DNA from: Gammaproteobacteria bacterium
GTDB taxonomy: Bacteria; Pseudomonadota; Gammaproteobacteria; Eutrophobiales; Eutrophobiaceae
Direction of reading: 5' to 3'
Assembly: GCA_012270695.1 (NCBI GenBank)
Contig: JAAXHV010000342.1
Location: 1 to 16,114, forward strand
Length of the DNA: 16,114 nucleotides
A program made the translations under genes and the position numbers. Positions 8,006-15,335 of this stretch are shown here, one piece after another. The notes beneath the pieces were generated by a model. It did no database searches and was not told the DNA's origin. It saw only the letters and a list, made by a program, of their open reading frames with translations. Each line of letters opens with the position of its first letter. The stretch's first letter is position 1.

Positions 8006-8040
8006 ATATGGGAACCTCTTGGTGTCCGATACCGTTTCTT

Positions 8041-8226
8041 AGAAACGAAATCGAGGCGTATGTCTGGAGTCTCACTCCAGGCTGCTATGTCGGTGTGGCG
8101 CCCGAAGAAGAAGATGAAGATTTCGACTTCGAAGAGGCGCTTCGAACCATTCACATCGACCTCAAAGGGCTCAATGAAGAGGCGGCAGAGCTGGCAGCGC
8201 GGATTGCCCAGAACTTCGAAGTGTGA
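8041..8226 (+). pseudogene. hsdM 3' remnant (type I restriction-modification methylase)
   Basis: About 62 codons ending at TGA 8224-8226 resemble the extreme C-terminus of type I N6-adenine methyltransferase subunits: VWSLTPGCYVGVAPEEEDED, then FDFEEALRTIHIDLKGLNEE and AARIAQNFEV. Families I recall read 'GWSLNPGRYVGVA..EEDEDFDFEE.L..I...L..LNEEA..LA..I..NFEEL'. The catalytic part (NPPY, SAM-binding) is absent: only 44 bp separate this homology from the stop of the GntR gene, and no complete upstream gene fits. The frame is open back to a TTG at 7993, but residues encoded before about 8041 do not resemble HsdM. This is a 5'-deleted fragment. Its stop overlaps the fic start by 4 nt, showing that the two were once one operon. 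Confidence 0.72.
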
Positions 8227-9251
8227 TCAATCGGACAGAAACAACGCCGCCGTACACAATCACCTCACCCATTCTTGACTTGGTGGAACGGATCGGAGAG
8301 GCGATTGGCAGGGCGGAGGAAGTGTCTGGTCGGGCGGACCTACGGTTGCGACGGGCCAATCGTATCAGGTCGATTCGTGGGTCGCTGGCGATTGAAGGTA
8401 ACACGCTCACTGAGGAACAGATTGCCACTATCTTCGACGGCAAGCCAGTGGTTGCCCCGCCTCGGGAAATTCAGGAAGTTCGTAACGCTATCAAGGTCTA
8501 TGAAAAGTTTATGCAGTGGAATCCCGCCAACCAGACTGACTTGCTTAAAGCCCACGAGATGCTTATGGTTGGCTTGCTGGACACCCCCGGCCACTACCGG
8601 CGCGGCGGAATTGCCGTGGCAGGAGCTGGAGAAGTGCATCACATCGGGCCTCCTGCAAGCCGTGTTCCGCACCTTATGTCAGACTTGTTATCCTGGTTGA
8701 AAAATACGGAAGAGCACCCATTAATTGCCAGTTCAGTCTTCCATTACGAGTTCGAGTTTATTCATCCATTCGAGGACGGCAATGGCCGGATGGGACGACT
8801 CTGGCAGAGCTTGATACTGACGCGCTGGAAGCCCCTGTTTGCCGATGTGCCGGTGGAAAGCCTGGTTTACGAACGACAAAGTGCCTATTACGAGGCGATT
8901 CGGCAAAGTTCTGCCAAAGGAGAAAGTACGCCGTTTATCGTTTTCATGCTTGAGGCCATCCTGGATGCGGTCATATCAACCCCCCAAGAAACCCCTCATG
9001 TTAGCCCCCAAGTAGAGCGTCTACTGGCCGTTCTGGAAGGAGAGATGTCACGACAGCAGATTCTGCATGCTCTGAATCTAAGCGACCGAAAATCCTTCCG
9101 GCAAAGGTATCTGCAGCCAGCCTTGGAGTACGGGTACGTGGAAATGACTCTTCCCGAATCGCCCACTGCACGAAATCAGAGGTATCGACTCACGGCACGT
9201 GGGCAAATGGCAAATCGAGGCCGCCAGAACATACGGGACACTCGAACATGA
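8223..9251 (+). CDS. Fic-family AMP-transferase (class II, N-terminal inhibitory motif)
   Basis: This 342-aa cytoplasmic protein carries the full Fic catalytic motif HPFEDGNGRMGR (181-192; catalytic H181, D185, N187, R192). An N-terminal inhibitory motif SLAIEGN (54-60, with the blocking glutamate E58) makes it a class II Fic, normally self-inhibited. Family knowledge: Fic enzymes transfer AMP from ATP to a target hydroxyl and some also remove it. The C-terminal region from about residue 260 (PHVSPQVERLLAVL, then SRQQILHALNLSDRKSFR and QRYRLTARG) looks like a winged helix. GTG 8223 is the start because it overlaps the hsdM stop in GTGTGA, a coupled arrangement. Its own stop overlaps the hsdS start in ATGA. 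The gene is intact although both partner genes are broken, so it may have kept a role or be recently orphaned. Target unknown. Confidence 0.88.
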   Translation: MINRTETTPPYTITSPILDLVERIGEAIGRAEEVSGRADLRLRRANRIRSIRGSLAIEGNTLTEEQIATIFDGKPVVAPPREIQEVRNAIKVYEKFMQWNPANQTDLLKAHEMLMVGLLDTPGHYRRGGIAVAGAGEVHHIGPPASRVPHLMSDLLSWLKNTEEHPLIASSVFHYEFEFIHPFEDGNGRMGRLWQSLILTRWKPLFADVPVESLVYERQSAYYEAIRQSSAKGESTPFIVFMLEAILDAVISTPQETPHVSPQVERLLAVLEGEMSRQQILHALNLSDRKSFRQRYLQPALEYGYVEMTLPESPTARNQRYRLTARGQMANRGRQNIRDTRT

Positions 9252-9546
9252 GTAGTGCCACGACTCCGAAAGGGGGACACACGACGCTCAACAACGCTTG
9301 AAGCTTGGCACTCTTCCAACGCTGGAACAGCAACGCAGTAAGGGGCGTATCCTTTCCGCCTACGATGACCTGATCGAGAACAACCGGCGGCAGATTGCGT
9401 TGCTGGAGGAGGCTGCGCGGCTGCTTTACCTCGAGTGGTTCGTCCACTTCCGCTTTCCTGGCCACGAACACGGCAAGATCACTAACAGCATACCTGATGG
9501 ATGGGAACGGCAGACTTTAGCCCGCCTCGCATCACTCCACTTAGCC
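9248..9546 (+). pseudogene. hsdS remnant with internal deletion
   Basis: ATG 9248 overlaps the fic stop (ATGA) and begins a 17-codon peptide, MSSATTPKGGHTTLNNA, ending at TGA 9299-9301. From about 9298, in a different frame, come residues typical of the central spacer of type I specificity subunits: LPTLEQQRSKGRILSAYDD, then LIENNRRQIALLEEAARLLY and LEWFVHFRFPGHEHGK, followed by IPDGWERQTL, the usual entry to the second recognition domain. The first DNA-recognition domain is therefore missing, deleted between about 9290 and 9305 with loss of frame. The second is cut off after a few residues, where IS-like sequence begins. A functional HsdS is about 400-450 aa, so this cannot specify DNA recognition. 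Confidence 0.75.
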
Positions 9547-9549
9547 TGC

Positions 9550-9663
9550 TTGAGTTTCCTCCCGCAAGATAAACGGCTGAATAAACTGTGAGACCCACCG
9601 CTGTGCTTAGCGGAAGCAGTGGATTGGGAGCAGTCTGCTGTCGAAGTGGTTGCTGTTTACAGG
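9550..9663 (+). pseudogene. IS5-like transposase, N-terminal remnant
   Basis: The hsdS frame continues as LSFLPQDKRLNKL, stops at TGA 9589-9591, and in the same frame goes on as DPPLCLAEAVDWEQSAVEVV and AVYR. From memory this matches the beginning of one IS5-subgroup transposase, about 'LSFF..D.RL.KLS..GDPLV.LNE.VDWE.FRP.LE.VYR'. The stop falls where two or three residues of the normal protein would be, so the fragment carries both a nonsense change and a small loss. Nothing of the DDE catalytic region follows, and homology ends at about 9663, exactly where the promoter repeat begins. The likely history is insertion of the IS into hsdS, then loss of most of the IS and the distal hsdS. The match is by recall only. 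Confidence 0.55.
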
Positions 9664-9699
9664 ATGATATGTAATAGAATTACATCATGAGTTCCCGCT
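9661..9699. repeat. Palindrome-bearing direct repeat, copy 1
   Basis: This 39-bp unit starts AGGATGATATGTAATAGAAT and is about 80% identical to copy 2, 72 bp downstream. It contains a 17-bp palindrome ATGTAATAGAATTACAT (9669-9685) with perfect 7-bp arms around AGA. The palindrome followed by CATGAGTTCC looks like a transcription-factor site. This copy lies 27 bp upstream of the -35 box, a position suited to a second, cooperating repressor dimer or an activator. Confidence 0.6.
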
Positions 9700-9711
9700 A
9701 TTGCCAGGTGT

Positions 9712-9740
9712 TTGACATTTAAGATGACATGGAGGATAAT
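9712..9740 (+). promoter_or_regulatory. Strong sigma70 promoter for the GH123 gene
   Basis: TTGACA (9712-9717, perfect -35) is followed after exactly 17 nt by GATAAT (9735-9740, 5 of 6 to the -10 consensus). Transcription would begin near 9747, inside the palindrome of repeat copy 2, leaving a leader of about 55-80 nt depending on the translation start used. The arrangement predicts repression by steric block at the start site. Confidence 0.7.
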
Positions 9741-9772
9741 TATGTAGTATAATTACATCACTAATTCCTGCT
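9733..9772. repeat. Palindrome-bearing direct repeat, copy 2 (operator over the transcription start)
   Basis: This 40-bp unit begins AGGATAATTATGTAGTATAA and holds the palindrome ATGTAGTATAATTACAT (9742-9758), whose arms pair at 6 of 7 positions. The consensus of the two copies is ATGTARTAKAATTACATCA. This copy overlaps the -10 box and the predicted +1 of the promoter at 9712-9740, the standard place for a repressor operator. The repressor is not identifiable; no regulator gene adjoins the GH123 gene in this window. Confidence 0.6.
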
Positions 9773-9800
9773 GGCCGGCACGAAAGACGATAGCTGGCCG

Positions 9801-12800
9801 ATGATGGAGGCTTACCTTAAGGCTATGTATTTTAGAATGTATTGCGGTACTGCGGGTTGGCGTTCCTGTTTGGTAGGGTGGTTCATTCTGGTAGTCACTG
9901 GAGTGGCGTCTGTTATGGTTTATGCACAGACACCGCCGGGAGCGCCGACAAATTTGACCGCGACATCGAGTGATGGCCAGATCGTATTGAGCTGGACGGC
10001 GCCGTCCGACGACATTGTGGGTTACAACGTGTATCGCTGCGTAGAGCCATGCGACCTTAGCGTCGGAGATACCTGGATTGCTTGGGTGGCTAATCCCGGG
10101 GATGAGCCCCCGGCGCCGACCGAGTTTACCGACACCCACGACGACTCGACCTCGTACGAGGCGTTCGCCTCGAGTCCGGTGTCTGCGGGGACGACCTACC
10201 GTTATGCGGTATCGGCAGATAATAGCGACTATGAGCATAGCGATTGGTCGAACGAAGTCACGATCACGGCTACGGGCGGTGTGACTGACGGAGGCGATGT
10301 GACGGACGCCGGAGAAACGCCGCCGGGCGCGCCGACCGGGTTAACCGCGACTCCAGGCGATACCGGGATTGTCCTCAGCTGGACCGCTCCGGGCAATGAC
10401 ATAGTGGGTTACAGCGTGTATCGTTGTGAGGAAGGGGAGACGCCGTGCACCCCGGAATGGCTGGCCTGGGTGGCTAACGATGGGGACGCGCCCCCGGCGC
10501 CGACTACGTATACCGATGATGGCAGCGCCGACGCGGACGGGGACGGGGACGGCACCCAGGAAGGATTGATGTCTGGCGCCACCTACCGCTATGTGGTAAC
10601 GGCTAATGATGCCGCCTATGCTGAAAGCGATTGGTCCAATGAAGTCACGGCGATGGCAGTGACGGGGGAGGGGCCGGTGGCGTCGGGAGGGCCGCTGGCG
10701 CCGACGAATTTAACTGCAATACCCGGAGTTGGCCAGATCACGCTGTACTGGACTCCGCCCGCGGGCCCGGTCACGGGATGGGAGCTTCTCACCAGGGCTG
10801 TCACTGACGAGGAAGGCTTCTGCAGAGAAAGCTACTGGATGAGCATCACCCCCACTGGGACGACCACCATGTCGTACACGGTCAGCGGCCTGACTAATGG
10901 CACCCAGTACGCGTTTTGGGTACGGGCGGTGAACGGCGAAGACAAGGGTGTGTCAGTCGGGCTAATGGGGGAGACAACGATACCGGGCGAGTATGAACCC
11001 GGTGAATTCGCGGCCTCGTTTGAATCCGGGCTGCAATGGTTCCGGAGAGACGTTGTGCCGGCCTTATCCGGGACCACCCACTGGCGCCCTGTTGCCTGGA
11101 AAGACGAGCGTATCCAGCAGCATATCCTGGTCGGAGGGGTCCCGCCAAACACTCGGATTGCCCTGGCTTCCAGTGCCCTCACGAGCGAGGCCGGCGACGT
11201 CATACCGGCCAGCGCCGTGTCGTTCCGTTATCCCCGTTTTGTCGCCGGCCATACCGAGGTACGCAGCTGTAGTGAAGAATACGCGGAGCGGAATACCACC
11301 GCGCACTTGTCAGATGCGCTGTTATCTGCAGCGGAGCAGGCAACGTCGCCCGCTTGGCCCGAGTTGGCCTGGATGGCCGTCGATATTCCGTCTGAGACGC
11401 CTGCGGGAGACTACCTCGGCACGGTGACGGTCAGCGCGGTATCAGGAGAAAATCCGGTCACCCAGCTCACGCTTCAGGTTTCTATTCAGGTCACCCCCTG
11501 GGCCCTGCCTGCCACGGAGGCACGGCAATTCCACCTGGATCTGTGGCAGTTTCCCATTTCCGTGCTGGACCGCTACAACGATGCGAATCCCAGCGAGCGG
11601 ATAGCACTGTGGTCGGACGAGCATTATGCTCTGCTGGAGCCCACCTACCGCTACTTGGCCGGGCTGGGTCAGCGCAGCGTGACGGCGTATATCAAGGATG
11701 ACGCCTTAGGCGCCCCGTCCATGATCCAGTGGACCTTGAAACGCGACGGCGAGTGGGACTACGACTATGCTGTTTTTGATACCCACGTGGAGCGGCTTGC
11801 CGAGTGGGGGCTGGATAAGCAAATCAGTGCGTTTTCCCCTGTGGGTTGGAACTGGGGTGAGACTCCCTATTGGGACGAGGCCACGCAAAGTAAGAAGACC
11901 TTCTATGCCTATGTGGGGTCTGCCGACTGGCATGAGCATTGGGTGCATTTTTTGACTGACTTCAGGTCGCACCTGCTTGAGAAGAGCTGGTTCGATAAAA
12001 CAGTGCTGTATCTGGATGAATCGTCCGAAGAAGATATGGAGGCAGTGATCAATGCGGCCCGGGCCGTAGATGACAACTGGAAAATCGGCTTGGCTTATGT
12101 GGGTTATGGCGGCAAGGGGCCCGGAGAGCACGTGATGAGCCGGGTCTATGATGCCTCGGATGCGTTGTGGCGGCTCGGGAGCACGTACGTTGACAGCGGG
12201 TTGATTGAAGGGGAGACCTACCGTTATGCGGTGGATGCGTGCAATGACGGCTGTAGTGTGTCCTCTGCCCCGGTGACGCTGGTGGCGCAGGCCCCGGCGG
12301 TGCCGGGCGCGCCGGCGGGATTATCTGCCGCGAGCGCGGCCGGGATTGAGTTAAGCTGGACAGCGCCGGCGACCAGTGGCAGCAGCGCCCTGACCGGCTA
12401 TAACGTGTATCGCTGTGTCGAGGAGAATACCACCCCCTGTACCCCTGTCTGGCTGGACCGGATGGCCTCGGGCAGCGCCTATATCGACCGGGTGGTGAGC
12501 GCGGATACGACCTATCGATATACCGTGGAAGCCTGCAATGGAAGCGGCTGTGGAAACCGCGCTGATGAGGTCACGGTCGTGGCGCAGGCGCCGCAAGACC
12601 GGGTCGTGCCCGGGACACCGACGGAGTTGACTGCGCAGGCGACGAGCGCGGCGGCGATTGAGTTGCGCTGGACAGTCCCAGCGGCCAGCGGCAGCAGTGC
12701 CGTAAGCAGTTATCACTTGCATCGCTGTGTAGAGGAGGTTAGTCCCTGTACCCTTATGACGTATCAACTCAATGTGCCGGCAAGCGGGAATGCCGTGTAC

Positions 12801-13598
12801 ACCGACCGCGGGGTGACTGCGGACACGGTCTATCGCTATGCGCTGGCCGCGTGTAATGAGGTCGGCTGCGGCAACCGGTCTGATGCGACAACCGTGTTGG
12901 CAGGGACAGCGCCGAACCCGTCCGTTCCGGGCGTGCCGGCCGATTTGGCGGCTCTGGCAGCCAGCCCAACGGCGATTCAATTAGAGTGGACCGCGGACGC
13001 TACGCAGGGGTATGACGTGTACCGCTGTATGGGGTCGGAGACGTGTACGCCGGCGACGTACCTGGACTGGAACTGGGCCGATTACCTGGTTGTCTATCCC
13101 AATCAGGTCAGCACGTTCTACACCAGTTGTCTTCATCCGCGCCCTAACAGCTTTGTCGCGGCCGCGGCCGACCCGGTGGATATGACCGCGCTGCCCTGGT
13201 ATGCCCTGCAACGAGGCCAGCGCGGCTATTTGCGCTGGGCCTTTGACCACTGGCGGTTAGCCAATCCGTTGGACGCGCGTGACAGCTTTACCGCTGGCGA
13301 TTTCTCCCTGGTCTACCGGAGCAGCAATGACAAGGATATGACCGTCGTGCCCAGTATTCGTGCGGAGTTGCTGCGCGAAGGGATAGAAGACTTTGAGAAA
13401 GTGCAGGTCTTGCGGGAGAGCCTGTCAGGCTGCGGTGCGGACGATCTTGCGGGCAGGTGGCTGCGCCGATTGGAGAGAACGGTGGACACGTTTTCCAGCG
13501 CCGCGTTAATAGCCGGCCGCGCTGGTGAGCTCATCAACCAGGCACACAAACTACTCGGCGAAATCTCACAACAGGTATCTCCGGACATGTGCCAATAA
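9801..13598 (+). CDS. Secreted multi-FN3 GH123-type (DUF4091) glycoside hydrolase with split catalytic domain
   Basis: This 1265-aa exported protein has a signal peptide (WFILVVTGVASVMVYA, cleavage likely after A42), then FN3 domains at 45-158, 174-288 and 299-394. The GH123/DUF4091 part starts near 400 as a beta-sandwich (WKDERIQQHILV, PASAVSFRYPRFV) and becomes the barrel at FHLDLWQFP. VLYLDES holds the D739-E740 pair expected for substrate-assisted catalysis. GH123 members known to me release beta-N-acetylgalactosamine. Residues 795-1085 are an FN3 block inserted in the barrel. The barrel resumes at NWADYLVVYPNQ and has the DUF4091 ending FYTSCLHPRPNSFV, RGYLRWAFDHWR, VPSIRAELLREGIEDFEK. 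FN3-2 carries an acidic loop, DADGDGDG. The start is uncertain: ATG 9801 has no Shine-Dalgarno, while ATG 9825 lies 14 nt after GGAGG (9806-9810) and leaves a better signal peptide. Confidence 0.85.
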   Translation: MMEAYLKAMYFRMYCGTAGWRSCLVGWFILVVTGVASVMVYAQTPPGAPTNLTATSSDGQIVLSWTAPSDDIVGYNVYRCVEPCDLSVGDTWIAWVANPGDEPPAPTEFTDTHDDSTSYEAFASSPVSAGTTYRYAVSADNSDYEHSDWSNEVTITATGGVTDGGDVTDAGETPPGAPTGLTATPGDTGIVLSWTAPGNDIVGYSVYRCEEGETPCTPEWLAWVANDGDAPPAPTTYTDDGSADADGDGDGTQEGLMSGATYRYVVTANDAAYAESDWSNEVTAMAVTGEGPVASGGPLAPTNLTAIPGVGQITLYWTPPAGPVTGWELLTRAVTDEEGFCRESYWMSITPTGTTTMSYTVSGLTNGTQYAFWVRAVNGEDKGVSVGLMGETTIPGEYEPGEFAASFESGLQWFRRDVVPALSGTTHWRPVAWKDERIQQHILVGGVPPNTRIALASSALTSEAGDVIPASAVSFRYPRFVAGHTEVRSCSEEYAERNTTAHLSDALLSAAEQATSPAWPELAWMAVDIPSETPAGDYLGTVTVSAVSGENPVTQLTLQVSIQVTPWALPATEARQFHLDLWQFPISVLDRYNDANPSERIALWSDEHYALLEPTYRYLAGLGQRSVTAYIKDDALGAPSMIQWTLKRDGEWDYDYAVFDTHVERLAEWGLDKQISAFSPVGWNWGETPYWDEATQSKKTFYAYVGSADWHEHWVHFLTDFRSHLLEKSWFDKTVLYLDESSEEDMEAVINAARAVDDNWKIGLAYVGYGGKGPGEHVMSRVYDASDALWRLGSTYVDSGLIEGETYRYAVDACNDGCSVSSAPVTLVAQAPAVPGAPAGLSAASAAGIELSWTAPATSGSSALTGYNVYRCVEENTTPCTPVWLDRMASGSAYIDRVVSADTTYRYTVEACNGSGCGNRADEVTVVAQAPQDRVVPGTPTELTAQATSAAAIELRWTVPAASGSSAVSSYHLHRCVEEVSPCTLMTYQLNVPASGNAVYTDRGVTADTVYRYALAACNEVGCGNRSDATTVLAGTAPNPSVPGVPADLAALAASPTAIQLEWTADATQGYDVYRCMGSETCTPATYLDWNWADYLVVYPNQVSTFYTSCLHPRPNSFVAAAADPVDMTALPWYALQRGQRGYLRWAFDHWRLANPLDARDSFTAGDFSLVYRSSNDKDMTVVPSIRAELLREGIEDFEKVQVLRESLSGCGADDLAGRWLRRLERTVDTFSSAALIAGRAGELINQAHKLLGEISQQVSPDMCQ
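12183..13055 (+). other. FN3 repeat block inserted inside the GH123 catalytic domain
   Basis: This 873-bp in-frame block encodes residues 795-1085. In order it holds the C-terminal half of an FN3 domain (TYVDSGLIEGETYRYAVDAC onward, 39 aa), a full FN3 (about 834-935), a second full FN3 (about 936-1041) and the N-terminal half of a fourth (VPGVPADLAALAASPTAIQL to CTPA, 44 aa). The last half plus the first half would make one FN3, so the insert is a whole-number repeat unit opened at a different phase. ACGTAC occurs at both junctions (12183-12188 and 13056-13061), in the same frame, as S-T-Y-V-D and A-T-Y-L-D. Removing the block joins VYDASDALWRLGS to TYLDWNWADYLVVYP, restoring a continuous GH123 barrel. 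Confidence 0.7.
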
Positions 13599-13624
13599 TA
13601 TAGCGAATTAGTGAGATATTCGGG

Positions 13625-15247
13625 TCAATTCGTGATGTAAGTGAAATCGCTGGGCCATTCACCGGGAGTGCGGTAATTGATGTGCATGGCCTCATAGCGT
13701 CGGCACTGGACCTCAAGCCGTTTTTTGAAATCATCCAGGTCCTTGTTACCTTTGGGACTCCAGGCAATCTCTGCCAGCGCGGACAGTCTTGGGAAGATCA
13801 TGTACTCATAATAATCGTTGGTCGTTATGAACTCCGTCCACAGGTTGGCCTGTAAGCCGAGCACCTGGGCTTCTTCTTCCTCCGTATAGCTGTCCGGCAC
13901 CGGTTCCCACTGGTGGATCAGTTCCAACGAATTGGGCCCATTGTCATTGCCCTCCCAGGGCGCGCCCGGTTCTCCGACGGCATTGGGATAGTCAAAATAA
14001 AGATAATTGGTGGGAGAGATGATGATCCGGTGGCCTTTTGCTATGGCCTGGTCACGCGCCTGCGGACGCAGGTGCAGCCACCATTGCACAATGGTTTTAG
14101 GGCTCACATCAAATGCGACCACCTCATCCCAGCCGATGGGAGTGTAGCCCTGTTCCGCAATAAAGTTGGAGACGAAGCGGTCGAAATGTTCTTCCACCTC
14201 GTGCAGGCTGGTGTAACCGTGTTCCTGCATGAAACTGTCCATTTCCGGCAAATCGGCCCAAAGGTGGTCGCGCACCTCGTCACCGCCAAAATGAAGATAC
14301 CCCGATGGGAACAGCCCCATGATTTCGGTCAGTATGTTCTTGACAAACTGGTAAGTGTCCGGATTGGCGGGGTTGAATGTTTTCTCGCCATCGAAGAATT
14401 CCGGATAAGCGCGGGCCGCCGCCTCGGCGTGTCCAGGCATGTCGATTTCCGGAACAACCAGGATATGCTGTTGCCGCGCGTGTTCGACTATGTCACGAAT
14501 ATCGTCTTTGGAGAAAAACAGGCGTGCCGGACCGCGGGGATTGCTTCGATCGCCGATCGCCCCGACGCTGGTGAGCTTGGGGTATTGCTCGATCTCAACC
14601 CGCCAACCGGGATCATCGGTCAGGTGCAGGTGCAACACGTTGAGTTTATGCATGGCCATTGCATCAATGGTTTTTTTCAACTGTTGTTTCGAGAAGAAAT
14701 GACGTGAGACATCGATCATCAGCCCGCGCCAGGAAAACCTGGGGCGGTCCGCGATCTCAACCTGTGGAAGCCGTAGCTCCCCGGGCGCCAGGCGTGGCGG
14801 GTTCGGAGCATGAACGTCCGGCGGCAACATCTGCAGCAGGGTTTGGACCCCATAGAATAACCCCGCCGGGGTGGCAGCCAGAATATCAACTTGTCCACTC
14901 CTCACACTGAGCCGGTAACCTTCCTCGCCTGTGTCTGCTTCAGTGCCAGCAGCGAGGCGCAAGACAATCGTGGTTGAGTCATTGTGCACCCGGCGTGTTC
15001 GGATCGGCAATTTGAAGCCGCTGACTTTGCGCAATCGCAGGGCCAGGTAGGTCGCAACAGTATGCGCCGCGTCCGGTGCGATCAGCGCGGTTTGAGCATC
15101 GATGCTGAACGCGCCCGGAGCGACTTGCATGGACAATGGCAGCGGAATGATGGCGGGAGCGGCTTCTTCACTCATGGCATGGAAACAGGGTAGCAAAAAG
15201 ATGAAAACAGCGCTGATACCTATGGCGCGGAGGGGGGTGTTTATCAT
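13625..15247 (-). CDS. Secreted GH20 beta-N-acetylhexosaminidase
   Basis: This 540-aa exonuclease-like glycosidase removes terminal GlcNAc or GalNAc from glycans by substrate-assisted catalysis. A signal peptide (MINTPLRAIGISAVFIFLLP..CFHA) precedes a GH20b domain (about 30-160) and the TIM barrel. Landmarks are RPRFSWRGLMIDVSRHF, HLHLTDDPGWR, VPEIDMPGH, and the catalytic D323-E324 in LHFGGDEV. W-rich sugar-pocket segments follow (VQWWLH, NLWTE). Length is normal. The open frame begins at a TTG (15295), but I start at ATG 15247 because that directly opens the signal peptide. TTGACA lies at 15290-15295 on this strand but lacks a good -10. It is convergent with the GH123 gene, only 26 bp apart at the 3' ends; both act on N-acetylhexosamine linkages. 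Confidence 0.92.
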   Translation of the reverse strand: MINTPLRAIGISAVFIFLLPCFHAMSEEAAPAIIPLPLSMQVAPGAFSIDAQTALIAPDAAHTVATYLALRLRKVSGFKLPIRTRRVHNDSTTIVLRLAAGTEADTGEEGYRLSVRSGQVDILAATPAGLFYGVQTLLQMLPPDVHAPNPPRLAPGELRLPQVEIADRPRFSWRGLMIDVSRHFFSKQQLKKTIDAMAMHKLNVLHLHLTDDPGWRVEIEQYPKLTSVGAIGDRSNPRGPARLFFSKDDIRDIVEHARQQHILVVPEIDMPGHAEAAARAYPEFFDGEKTFNPANPDTYQFVKNILTEIMGLFPSGYLHFGGDEVRDHLWADLPEMDSFMQEHGYTSLHEVEEHFDRFVSNFIAEQGYTPIGWDEVVAFDVSPKTIVQWWLHLRPQARDQAIAKGHRIIISPTNYLYFDYPNAVGEPGAPWEGNDNGPNSLELIHQWEPVPDSYTEEEEAQVLGLQANLWTEFITTNDYYEYMIFPRLSALAEIAWSPKGNKDLDDFKKRLEVQCRRYEAMHINYRTPGEWPSDFTYITN

Positions 15248-15335
15248 GTCAGTATATTTCCAAAAGGAAGAACTTAGCACAAGTCCATCTGTCAAGAGGG
15301 ATTTAGGGGGTTAAAGGGCGCATCAACTGTTACTT

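Noticed and set aside
9592..9660. CCACCGCT...AGCAGTGG hairpin
   Set aside because: It falls inside the transposase-like coding remnant, which explains the sequence better.
12351..12980. 209-aa minus-strand frame and other minus frames under the GH123 gene
   Set aside because: They are antisense shadows of the GC-rich FN3 repeats; their apparent repeats mirror the FN3 periodicity.
13599..13632. Possible bidirectional terminator between GH123 and GH20 (CGAATT/AATTCG)
   Set aside because: There are only 6 AT-rich pairs around a 17-nt loop and no T-tract; too weak to call.
13913..14707. 264-aa plus-strand open frame opposite GH20
   Set aside because: It is a complementary-strand shadow of the GH20 gene, whose motifs are complete.
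15248..15295. TTG-initiated 16-residue extension of GH20
   Set aside because: It would put a polar stretch in front of the signal peptide and coincides with a TTGACA box; ATG 15247 is the better start.
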